Of a DNA stretch of 64,000 nt, positions 13,253 to 24,217 are shown one piece after another. The position numbers and the translations under genes are program-made. The first letter of the stretch is position 1. The number at the start of each line of letters is the position of its first letter. A model generated the notes under the pieces. It worked only from the letters and a program-made list of their open reading frames with translations, was not told the origin of the DNA and ran no database searches. Origin of the DNA: Brachypodius melanocephalos (lineage: Eukaryota > Chordata > Aves > Passeriformes > Pycnonotidae); contig VZSR01001685.1 in assembly GCA_013398615.1 (NCBI GenBank), positions 48,297,585 to 48,361,584 on the forward strand, in the 5' to 3' direction.

Positions 13253-16200
13253 TATGAAAAAAAAGTCCTTTAGAATACCCTGTGACACTGCAATACCACC
13301 CTGGCTTCACTGCCTTGCCAACTGGCCATCCTAACACTCCAGTCTAAGTGAGGAAGGCTTTTAATATAAGAGACATTAGATCTGAAAGAATAGGCAATAA
13401 TAATGAATAGTTAGTTTTCTGTAAATAATGGTGAAAATAAAATATCTGGTAAAACCTTGAACCAGCAGGTATTATGTTCATAGCTAATGTGATCTGGTGT
13501 ATATGCTAAGTGATGACAGTACTCAAAGTTATTTTGGGTAATTAATAATAGGCATGGATATTGCATTCCAATTACCTTTTCTCAGGTATATACTGTGTAG
13601 TCTTACTGTGGTTGTGTGTATTTTGTGATTGTCTGCTGTTTGCCATTTTTATTTCATGGCATGAGATCTATTTCTGTGATGTAACAATTCAGTATAATAT
13701 TTCTTACTCAAATGTTCTTGTTAAAAAAAAAAAATTTAAGAAATGAGTAACTATTATTATGGGCAGCAAAATAAAATAAATTGGTTGCAGGAAGTGCTCT
13801 CTGTGAAAGAAAATTAGTTTGGTGTTTTTCCATTAAGTGTTTTTTCACAGCTGGTGGATGGCTAAGTGCCCATTTGTCCTTGGAAATAAGAGTGACCAAA
13901 GAAGTTAGAACACAGCAGTTCTTCTTTGAGGAAGTTTTTGCCTAATAAGGATGCCTAATGAAAAAAAAATCAGAAATCCATTTGAGATGGTAATGGCGCC
14001 CTATAAAATGTGTCATTTAAATATCTCAAAGTTCATGAAAATAGTTACTCATGACTTTTCTAGATCAATGAAAACCCTGTTTTCAGAGACCTACTTCTCC
14101 CATGCTCACCTTCTCCCTTATTCTTTTAAAGTCTAAAGTAAGAGATCTAAAAGACCTTTTATAAAGTTTTAGACAGATAAATTACATAACTATAAGTCTT
14201 GCTTTACACGTAAAAATTTTCAGCTTTGTTAAAGGAAAATAAGGTTGTAAATGATAAAAAAATTTTTTAAAGATAGCATTGGTAATCTGTCTTTTCCTCT
14301 CATATAAATATGACTGGGTTCTGTGAGATGAGGATGTGGGTATCCATAGACATTTAGAAAATGCATATATCAGAAAAATGCATCAAATAACTTGTGCTGC
14401 ACAGAAATACTGATGGGGAAAATTATTTTCTTGGTTAGCCACTTGATTATTCCCTGGTTCACAGACACGAGCACTCCTGTCAGAGACCCTCAATCAACAT
14501 CTCCTTATGAATCCATTATTGCATCTTCAAATGAACACAGGAAGAAAGATAAACACATCAGCTGAAGGTAGCAAAAGTACATGACCAGTTTATGGAAAAT
14601 GTAAGATGAAAATATGAAGGAAAACAATTTACAGAGAAGTTGCATAATTTGCCAAATTGCTTCCAGAAGCTACATAGGGACCACTGGGCTGTGGTGCTCC
14701 ACAGCAGATCTCTTCTGCTTTTCCTTTTCAGAAACTGTATCTAATTTTCTTGTCTCACTGTTTATTTTCTATTACCTCATGTTTTAAGTCTATAGCTTCT
14801 AATATTTTTTTCACTCCTTTTATGAGATCTTCAATACAGTTGAGTTTTATTCTTTAATGTTAAATATGTTTCAGGGAGGAAAATTATTTATATGGGCCAT
14901 TGAACATTTTTTCAAAAAAAGCTTTTCCAAATGCCTCTTAAATGGCCATCTGTCTAACATAGTAGGTCCTGCTTCATTTAAACCCCTTGTCTGTAACTGA
15001 ACAAGTAGAGATTAGAATAGAAAACATCACCACAAGAGAAGAAGAAGTGCATCTAATTTGGTAAACAAAATATAAAAACTTGAAAGCCAAGTGAGTTTTT
15101 AAAGTGTTGGAGCAGAGTTATATTTTTATGATCCAAAAATTTTGTCTACAAAATAGAGAGACCTAAATAAATGACAGAGGAATAAATCATGATCTGCCAT
15201 TCTGCCTTAATTCATTTCAGTGAATTTGCTGTGCAGACTGATTGGATTGGTCAGGCCTATGAAGAAATTAAATAAGTTACTACTTTTTGGACATGTTGGA
15301 TACATTCATTGAGATTAGCAATTGCTTTTAACTATGGAAGTTGAATTCTTCAAGATAAGTCATTGATTTTTACTGTAGAAATTGCTCTGACTTCTACTAA
15401 AAAGTAGCTATAGAGGATATATATAAGAAAAATACAGAACATCTGAATATGCATTTATATCCCACTTTTATGTAAGATTAATATTTAAGTGTTGAAAAGT
15501 GTTACATTTTACTAGATTTCTTCAGATAGGTAATAGCCAGTAAAGTTGGATGATGGTTACTCTATGTGTCTAAAGTAACATAGCTTTAGTTTTCATGAAT
15601 TTAGAAATAAAAAGAAACAATGGGAAGCAGGTACAGTATGGGAAAATCTGATTTTGTAAGGAAAAATCCCACAGTGATGATGTTCAACACCGGGATAGCA
15701 ACCCAGAGAGGATGTGAAACTCCATCCCTGCATAATCTGCCAAACTTTGTCTTTTGAGGCTCTGAGGTTAAAGAAACCTCAGCCCAAACTAACTTTGGTT
15801 CAACCTCCTGCTGAAAGCAGGGACAACCTCAATAACCTCCTGAGTTCTCATGCAAACGAAATCATTTCATGATTTGTGGTCTTGGTCTTATAAACAGTGC
15901 TGTCCCTGTAGATATTAACCACTTTCAGTATGGATTTTCATTACTAGCATTCACTGTATTTGCAGAAAAGTAACATAATATAAATACAGTTATTTTTCTG
16001 CTCCCTATACACATGCAAAGCAAATTTTAAACCAACAATCAATTGCCAGAAAACTTGGTGGGTTTACAAAGCCCTTAAATTGTCAGGCCTTGATTTTCAC
16101 ACTAAATATTTGTGTTCTTCCATGAGATTGAAAAAGAGAGCCAACATCACTATAATAAAAAGAATGTCAATGGCCATGTTGTCTGAGCACTTGCCCATTC

Positions 16201-16435
16201 ATCATTTGCCTACTGAGTTTCAGAGTTCATCTATAAATACAACCAGTCATTCCCATGTTATGAAATAACTGAGCGTCTGAAATATGAGTGAAAGAGAAAT
16301 GCTTTGATTAAAACTTGCAGCTCATAGCATACTCCTAAGAATGTTGCTGGAAAACATAAGGATTCATATATATATTCATATATATATTAATATACACATA
16401 TAAAACCGGGAGAGGCAGAAAGGAACCTCATGAAA
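13253..16435. other. Intergenic, nothing recognised
   Basis: About 3.2 kb of AT-rich DNA with poly-A or poly-T runs (for example 13723-13737) and no recognisable exon, repeat family or RNA gene. A short AT-rich palindromic stretch (ATATATATTCATATATATAT type) lies near 16365-16400. Confidence 0.45.
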
Positions 16436-17264
16436 TTTAACAGAGGGAAAAGATAAATCCTACCATCTGGGGAGGAACCTCATGCACCAGTATGTGCTGG
16501 GGATTGCCCAGCTCATAGCAGCTTTGCAGAAAAACACCTGGAGTTCCTGGTGGACACCAAGGTGAACATGAGCCAGCAGCGCTAAGTGTCCTTGCAGCAC
16601 TAAGGCTCCTCAGATGTCCAGGCAAAGAATTGCCAGCAGCTCAAGGGACATGATCCTTCCTCTCTACTCAGCACTGGTGAGAGGACACCTGGAGGACACC
16701 GGAGGACTATGCACGGTTCAGGAGGGACATGAACATAACGAAGGGTATCCAATCTGCAGAGAGACTGATGGAGGGACTGGAGCATCTCTCTTATAGGGAA
16801 AACCTGGAGAGAGTTGGGATGGTTCAGAGAAGAGAAGGCTCAAAAGAATATAAATACACAACAAACCTATATAATGTATTCAATATGATGCAAATAATAT
16901 TAATATAAATATAGATAATATATAATGAATTTATATAAAAATCTGAAGGAAGGATGTAAAGAAGACAGAGGCAGGCTCTTTCAGAGATGCCCAGTGGCAG
17001 AACCAGAGGCACAAAATGGGCACAAAATGAAATACAGGATGTTCCATCTGACCAAACCCTTTTATTTTGAGGCTGACTGGGCACTGGCACAGACTGTCCA
17101 GAGGCATTGTGGAGTGTGACTCTTTGCAGATATTCCAAAGCCATCTAGACATGGTCTTGGACAGTCAGCCTTTGATGGCCATGCTTGAGCAGGACTATTG
17201 GACCAAATAACTTCTGGAGGTCTCTTTGAACCCCAGCTATCCTGTGATTCTGCAGTTCTGTGAT
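16436..17264 (+). mobile_element. CR1 LINE 3' part with AT-rich insertion
   Basis: The segment follows the end of CR1 ORF2 and its 3' UTR in order. Landmarks are CCTGGTGGACACCAAGGTGA near 16546, CCTCTCTACTCAGCACTGGTG near 16660, GACTGGAGCATCTCTC near 16776, GAGAAGAGAAGGCTCA near 16827, GAGGCATTGTGGAGTGTGAC near 17101, and GAGGTCTCTTTGAACC near 17217. It ends in TTCTGTGAT-like termini. It is truncated at the 5' end and carries indels and stops, so it is inactive. Between about 16862 and 16935 an AT-rich block (ATATTAATATAAATATAGAT and similar) interrupts the CR1 order. The block starts beside the TATAAATAC that belongs to CR1 and ends at TATAAAAATCTGAAGG, where CR1 order resumes. Confidence 0.88.
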
Positions 17265-17660
17265 ATGACTGGGGTTTGTTTCTTGTCTACAGGTTAAGAA
17301 ACCATACTTTTCACAGAGTCCAGTGATATGCATTACTGGGGATGAGAACAAGGAATTCAGGTTAAATTGGAATAATTTTTTTCCCAGATGCTATCCTCCA
17401 TTTTCATATCCTCAAAGTCTTTCTGAAAGGGATGGTATTATCTATCATCTTTCTAGTAGGTTCTGAGATATATTGACATTGCTACTTTTTCCTTTCTGAT
17501 TTTCTTTCCCTTAGAACTGGTGATGCAATGGCTGTGGGAAAATTTTTAGGATATAAACTCACATACATTTTTTTCTGGAGGTGGATCCACAGTACAGGGA
17601 GAGAACTATAAGAACTCAATGTATTGCAATCTTCTTAATTTTTTTTCCCATTCTGTTTTA

Positions 17661-17955
17661 AATCTTAGAATTTTTAGATTGGAAAAGACATGCAAAATCA
17701 TTGAGTTCAACCATTAATCCACCATTGCCAATCCACTACTAAATCATTTCCCCAGGTGCCACATCTACACATCTTTTAACCACTTCCAGGAATGGTGACA
17801 CAACCACTTCTTTAGGCAACCTGTTCCAATGCTTGACAACCCTTTCTGTGAAGGAGTTGGTCTTAAAATTCAATCTAAACCTCCCCTGGCATAAACTGAG
17901 AACATCTCCTCTTGTCTTTTCACTTGTTGAGGTTCCCTTCCATCCTGATATTCCA
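17661..17955 (-). mobile_element. CR1 LINE 3'-end fragment (CR1-Y-like)
   Basis: The plus strand reads as reverse-complement CR1 3' UTR. It has TTGGAAAAGACATGC, a GAGTTCAACC step, CCACCATTGCC, GCCACATCTACACATCTTTT, GCAACCTGTTCCAATGCTTG, AAACCTCCCCTGGC and TCCTCTTGTC. The order and wording fit the CR1-Y/J type of 3' UTR from memory. It is about 295 bp, 5'-truncated and noncoding. It lies about 400 bp from the end of the previous CR1 in opposite orientation, so the two are separate insertions. Confidence 0.85.
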
Positions 17956-20560
17956 TGAGTTCATGATTATTTTATCATAATAGAATTGAAATAATATAAT
18001 TGTTGCAGCTGACAACAGTGAGAGAAAATCATGATGGATCAGTACTGCTTCCCCATTTTCACCCTCCCTGCCCTAATCAGCCATCAACCATAGATAATCT
18101 GATCACTTAAGACTACCTAACAGGTATATGTGCACCTCAACAAACAAGGAATGATTCTGTTTTGTCCTGTGCCAGCATGGGCAATACGTTTACTGAAAAG
18201 ACACATAGAGAATTCCAGACAACAGCTTGATCAAAACACTGCAAGGATGTAGGGAGAATTAGGAAGATTCACAATTCTTTATTGCCATCAGGGCATAACT
18301 GTGGTGTCTGTGTGCGTCTACCAGGTGTTACTGCATCTTGTTATCATCATAAATTGACTTTAAAAGCTCAAATAAAAAGTGGTTATTTACCACTTGTTTA
18401 CTAAAGTTAAAGGTTTGCTATTTTAAGTTTAGAAACAAATGTGTGTATTGCACTAAGTCCTTTAGCTTGATATTTCACCTTTGGTCACTGTTTAAATAAT
18501 AATGCAAAGTAGAACATATTAAGATGCAGTTAGCAATATTTTGGAACAAGGAGTCCAAAAATTAATTTCCTAATAATTACAATCTATTTTAGAGTATCTG
18601 TTATTTACTGCAATGTCAACAGTAAGAGGCTTCTTTGTCAGACTGATAATAATCAATGCATCTGGCTCTCTTAATACATTCACAGTGTGTGCTGTATTGA
18701 CTGTGATGAGAGAAAGTGTGTGGATTAGAGTAATATAATTTTCTTTGATGTGCTGTTCGATTTTTTTGTTATCAAACAAACACTCTACTTTGTCTTGACA
18801 TCACTGGAATATCAGTAAAACTGGATGATTTGATATGTTATTGAAAAAGGCAGGAAGTATTCTTTCTGTTAGATTTGCTGTTGTTGTCATTACGAAGAGA
18901 ATTAGTGAGGAAATATTTATTTGTGAGTGTCTGTGTGTATTGCTGAGAGAGAAGGTTATGTGCAACCATGCTGTTTGCAATTGATTCCTGTTCCACCTTT
19001 GAGGGCTCATTCTGGTTTCCAGAAAGCAATCCTGGAGTGGAGAGTTAAGCTGGTCAATAGTGGACCATGCCAACCCATTCTTGAAGTTTGAGTAATTGGC
19101 CAGTTAGGAAATATTGTGTTTTGGTGGCTGGCTAATAAAAGTGGACATGTGGAGGAGAGCGAGGGGACATTGACTATTACTCAATGGCTTCCATTGCTAG
19201 CTATGCCACACAGTTTGAAGGATCCTAGTTTTGGGGTGAGATTTGTCTCATAAAGTCTGTCAGAAAATACCAACATGAACCTCTGAGCAGGTCCTCACTC
19301 TAATTACCCTTTACAATCAATGGGCAGCCCATTTTCAGTTTAAAACAAAACAAAAACAACAACAAAAAAACCACACCAAACCCAAAACAAAAACACCGAC
19401 ACGCGTAAAAAATACATTAATTTAATCTGAAAGTAGATGTTAACATGGGATCACATTAATTGATTCCTTGATTCCATTGACAATGTTGACTCCATCTTCA
19501 TTAACTGCAACAGAAGCCCCAACAGCAGGCTCTGATATAGCCAGGGCTGCTAAAAGGAGTCTGATGCCTCAGTTTGCCTGGAGAAGCCAAGGGAAATGAC
19601 AAATGTATGGAGGTCAGGCCAGCCCAAACCAGAGTTTTATTTTATTCCATTATCTTGTTTTTACTCAGTAAAAAGCATGTGTCATAAGCCAAGGTAAGTT
19701 ACCATCAAAGTTATTCCACACCATGGCATAAGGGAGATGAAACCTAGTTTATGATCACCTTTTCTTTGGACCTTGGCTTGCATTGCACATGAATTTTCAC
19801 TGGTTGGACAATCAGAGCCAACGTCCCTCATAAAAGATAAAATATCTCTGCTTGGAACAATTGAGGAGCAGTAAAACTATCACACAGAAAGAGCCCACAT
19901 TCCTCTGTAAAAGATATATTTGAAAAGATTTTGAGTCAGGTTTACCATTTAATTAAGGCAGAGACTAAATGAAAGGAGAGGTATAAGAAAATATCAGCTC
20001 CAATGTGTATATACTCTTACTTCCTAATCACACTGCCATGTTTGAACACCATAATGCAATAGGGTTAAGAAGTGAACCAATGGTAATGATGGGAAATAGA
20101 GGAATTCATGCTGAATTATTGAATATCGAGATAGATCAGTATGATATATCTTCATGGCACTTCTGAACAAGTGGACTGTAATATTCTAGTTTGCTAAGAA
20201 ACTGCTCAGAATCATCTGAGCTTACCTACCCAGCATTAATTAAAGATTAATTAAAGATTTATGGAAGATTATAGACGTGTGATTTTGCCTGGCTGGTAAA
20301 AGTTCATAGCAATGAAAAGTGCTTTTTTCATGGTAGTGAAAAAAAAAAACCCCTAATTTCAAAGGCTATATTGAATTTCTAGTTAATGTCATTTTCTTCT
20401 CCATCTTCGTTATAAATACTCTTTTGGAAAGTCCTTCCCAGAGGGTGAGCAGAAGGCAGGGGTTTTCTCCTGACTTGCTCTGACCAACAAATATTGCTCT
20501 CCAGTGTCATCAGAACTCCTGCACAAATTCATTTGATACTTTTGATAGCCACAGTTCATA
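17956..20560. other. Intergenic between CR1 copies
   Basis: No gene recognised. It contains an A-rich tract with AAC steps (19338-19393) and a doubled ATTAATTAAAG motif near 20236-20258. The remaining open frames are short. Confidence 0.45.
19338..19393. repeat. A/C-rich low-complexity tract
   Basis: AAACAAAACAAAAACAACAA-type sequence grading into CCACACC and CCAAACCC steps. Tracts of this kind can be decayed poly-A tails of retroposed sequence, but no element is recognisable next to it. Confidence 0.75.
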
Positions 20561-21415
20561 TAATCACAGGCTCACAGAATACCAGGTTGGAAGGGACCTC
20601 CAGGATCATCTGGTCCAGCCTTTCTTGGCAAGAGAGCAGCCTAAACAAGATGGTCCAGCACTCTATCCAGATGAATTTTAAAGGTGTTCAATGTCAGGGA
20701 ATCCACCACTTCCTTGTGGAGATTATTCTCATAAATTTTTCATCTTGTGTCCAGTTGGAATCTCTCCAGGAGTTACTTGTATCCATCACCCCTCATCTTT
20801 TTCCATTTTACTCCTTGTAAAAGAGGAGTCTGATCTCTGCTGCCATCCTTTAAACACTGAAACATGGTGAAGTTGTCTCCCCAGGCCTTTTTTTCTCAAG
20901 GTTGAACATGCCCAGTTCTCTCAGCCTTTTCCCACATGTCAGGCTTTCCCCTCCATTGCTCATCTTTGTGGCCTCTCTTTGGGCTCTGTCCAGCCAGTCC
21001 ACATCCTTTTAGTATAGCTGGGACCAAACCTGAACACAGTGTTCCAGGCCTGGCATTCCTACTATTGCATATTAGGGCCATTCCTGACCCTAGAATTCCA
21101 TTCTGCTGGCTGAGTAGGGCGGGATGATGAGTTCCCAATCTCTGCTGGGGATGCCCTGGTCCATGCAGCCCAGCCTCCTGCTGGATTTCTCTGCCCCAGC
21201 TGCACACCGGTCAGTCCTTCTGCATTTGTTGTCCACCAGGACCTCCAGGGCCTTTTCCACAAAGCTGCTCCACATCCAGGCAGATTCCAGCCCATGCTGC
21301 GATCCTGGATTATTCTTTCCCAGGTGCAAGACCTCGCATTTGTCTTTGCTGAACTTCCTATGTTCCTGTTAACCCACTCTTTCAGCTACTCCAGGTCTGT
21401 CTGGAAATTATCAGA
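20561..21415 (-). mobile_element. CR1 LINE 3' part, antisense to plus strand
   Basis: Read from the plus strand, the segment starts at the CR1 terminus (AATCACAGGCTCACAGAATA) and passes through GGTTGGAAGGGACCTCCAGG, CATCATCTGGTCCAG-like sequence, GTTGTCTCCCCAGGC near 20873, CAGTTCTCTCAGCCTTTTC near 20912, CTGTCCAGCCAG near 20986 and GTTCCAGGCCTGGCATTCCT near 21041. It then enters the reverse complement of the last part of ORF2 (GCAAGACCTCGCATTTGTCT near 21325). The order is that of an avian CR1 3' end of about 855 bp on the minus strand. It is 5'-truncated and has frame breaks, so it is inactive. It is the longest continuous CR1 copy here apart from the one ending at 17264. Confidence 0.9.
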
Positions 21416-23374
21416 CTATACACAAGCAGTGTAAATGATACAATTACAACACATTTAATGTCATCCAGCACAACTAGAACTGGATAAAAGATGTATTTAA
21501 ATTATTACACATTTGTTTTCAGCTTTAATTGAGCCAGCAGTAATTAATAGATTCCTCTCTGTGTGTGTATTAAAGAATATTCCATTAAAATATGCTTTGG
21601 AAATGTCAAAACATGTTGTTCCAGCACGGTTCAACATTGATCAGCTTCCTTGACAGCTGGAGAGCCTCATGGGAGTTCAGTTTGAATGCTTCAGGCCCCT
21701 AATCTCTCCTGTGTATTTGATTTTCCAGATGGACAACTGTTCCAGGATATGCTATAATCTTACTGCCCTGGGGTTCAAACAAACCAGGTCAGTGTACCTC
21801 AGTGTATTCTGAATTTCATTCAGGCCAAGACTCTGACCTACAGTACAAATCCAGAACAAGCGGCAGTGATCTTCAACTTGCATGAAGGTGGATGTCCAGA
21901 GGGTTGCAGGTTAATACTGAGTTGACACAGAATATTTCAACTCAGTGTGAGGAGCTAAATGTGTCAATTCAGGTTGACACAACCCAAAATGAAGACAGGA
22001 CAAACACCAAAACTCACATTGTTAGTCAGTAGGCAACTGGTCTCCACAAAACTCCCCATCATCACTTTTTACAAATCCACTTTCTCAAATGTTGCTTTTT
22101 CAGATTTTCAGTTCCATGGTACCTGGACAGCTGGCAGAAAAAAAGCAGCAATCACTTGGACTCGGTGAGTCTTTCAAACCTTCAATCAATCTCGCAAGGG
22201 GAGCAGCTTTAAAATTTGTAGCTGTGAATGTATATATATTTTCCTGATCTTTTCCTGCTTTTCTAGCTTCCTCACTCTCTCAAAGCCACACACATTCACA
22301 TACACTTATACTCCCACCTTTGCATGTTGGAGAACCTCTTGTGCACTCTCCAGTCTCACCCTCTCAAGCGCACGTTCACTCACACAATCCTCTACAGAGT
22401 AAAGCTTTACTTTCTTTACTTTTCTTTTCTTTAATCTCTTTCTTCTAATGACAGCTAAATCCTTTAAGGTAAAAGATGATCTCTCTGGGAACAACTGGAG
22501 TGGGGAACAACAAGCAATTTACATCTCTCCTTCATTCCTTACTGGAGAAGATTAGTGTTGTGGCAATTGTGGTGTTCCCATTGGAAGCATAAAGGAGCTA
22601 TAAAGCTGTAACTGCTTGCTCTTTTCCTTCAACCTTGGTTTCACAAGGTTGTATCCAATTCAAATGGGATGCCTTGAAAAGCATTCTTGTGCTATTTTTC
22701 ATGCCTCCAATACAGACTTCTTGGGATATCGGAATTTCTTTTTTTTTGTCCTTTTCTTTTTTTTGTCTCTTCTCCTTTTTCATTTATGTTTGCTGATATC
22801 AAGTGAAAATGAAGTACAACAATTCAATCAAAACCAAACTCTGTTATATGTATAATTCCAAGAGAGCAAACAGGGTCAATATCCTTTCTCTCTGGTCCCA
22901 GGGATGCTTCCGCAAACATGCTGGTTGGTATCTTAGGAATACCTGGCTCACAATGTGCTCACAAGGCTCACTGATGGGGTGGCAAGAAATTACACACTCT
23001 TCCTGGTCTTACAAATCTTACTTCAATAAGCAAAGCTCAAATTGCTGTCTTCATGTGACACATTTGGGCTCTCCTAAATGTTCATGACAGTGAGGTTCTA
23101 ATCCATTGTCTCCTTGTATGGCAGTGCCAGCCTGCTATTTAGGATGACTGTCATCTCCAGCATCCAAAGCACCACATTGCACCCTCACTATGGCAACGCT
23201 GCTCATGGGATTTATAGCAGATGCTGACTGATGTAATGAGCAAGCCCACAACACCTACAGCCTGTGTCATTCCCATCTTCTGACACTGCTGCAGCATCCA
23301 GCTCTGCAGGACAATGCCATCCCTCACTGTGGGCTCCAACCCTAGAACTGCAGTCTGGTTAGAAAAGTGCACGT
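21416..23374. other. Intergenic between CR1 copies
   Basis: No gene recognised. A 10-bp inverted repeat (ACTGAGTTGA at 21916-21925 and its complement at 21937-21946) could form a small hairpin. A CT-rich stretch lies at 22736-22785. The minus-strand frame at 23151-23408 resembles no family I know. Confidence 0.45.
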
Positions 23375-24217
23375 TGTAAGAAAAAGGGCGAGGAAGGCAA
23401 GAGACCATGGCTGAGTTGAGACCTGCTGGTCAAAGTAAAGGGCAAGAAGGAAATGCACAGGCAGTGGAAGAAGGGACATGTATCCTGGGAAGAGTATGGG
23501 GATGTGGCCTGGTTGTGTAGGGTTGGGGTCAAGAAGGTCAAGGTGCAGCTAGAACTGAACGTGGCAAGGGATACAAAGAAAAATAAACTTTTATAGCCAA
23601 AAAACGAAGATGATGCAGGGGTTGAGAGGATCCCTGAGGAGAAGGACCTTGGGGAGGAGAGGCTGGACACGATCCAGAAATGTGCACTTGCATCCAAGAA
23701 AGCCAAACACGTCATGATCTGCTTCCAAAACACCACGGGCAGCAGAGGAGGGAGGGGATTCTGCCCCTCTGCTTTGCTCTGGTGAGATCCCATCTGCCCT
23801 GCTGCACAGGAAGGACATGGACCATGCTCAGAGGAAGGCCCCCAATATGGTCAGAGATCTGGCTCACCTCTCATATGAGGACAGGCTGAGACCCGGGTTT
23901 GTTCAGCCTGAAGAAGGGAGACCTTGTGGCATCTTTTCAATACACAAAGTTTTTAGCAGGGCTGTAGTGCCAGGACAAGGGGTAATGGTTTTAAATTAAA
24001 AGAGAGTATATGTAGACTAGATGAAGAGGCTTAAGAAACACTGGCACAGGTAGCCCAGAGAGGTGGTAGATGCTCCGTCCCTGGAAGTGTTCAGGACCAG
24101 GTTGGATGGGGGTCTGAGCAACCTGATTTAGTTGAAGTTTCCCTGCCCATGTCAGGGGGGTTGGAATTTGATGATCTCCAAAGCCCCTAATAACGCAAGC
24201 CATTCTATGATTCTATG
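23375..24217 (+). mobile_element. CR1 LINE with ORF2 remnant and internal deletion
   Basis: The first part (about 23375-23597) is a readable stretch of CR1 ORF2 from the linker before the reverse transcriptase. In frame from 23431 it shows GKKEMHRQWKKG, then SWEEYGDV, then VQLELNVARDTKKNK, and ends at a stop. Around 23598 the sequence jumps to the end of ORF2 and the 3' UTR (GAGGAGAAGGACCTTGGGG near 23638, GAGGACAGGCTGAGACC near 23877, CAGGACAAGGGGTAATGG near 23971, CCGTCCCTGGAAGTGTTCAG near 24076). The reverse transcriptase domain is therefore deleted. It ends in two perfect terminal octamers, ATTCTATG, at 24202-24209 and 24210-24217, the hallmark of a CR1 3' end. It is inactive. Confidence 0.93.

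Noticed and set aside
12891..13337. Minus-strand 148-codon frame across the TA microsatellite
   Set aside because: The middle is only Ile/Tyr repeats from (TA)n and the ends have no recognisable domain; it is an artefact of the repeat.
20896..21372. Several open frames of 60-100 codons on both strands
   Set aside because: All lie inside the minus-strand CR1 copy and none reads as intact reverse transcriptase.
23359..23818. Minus-strand frames of 144 and 75 codons, Ser/Phe-rich
   Set aside because: They are antisense to the CR1 ORF2 remnant, which reads clearly on the plus strand.
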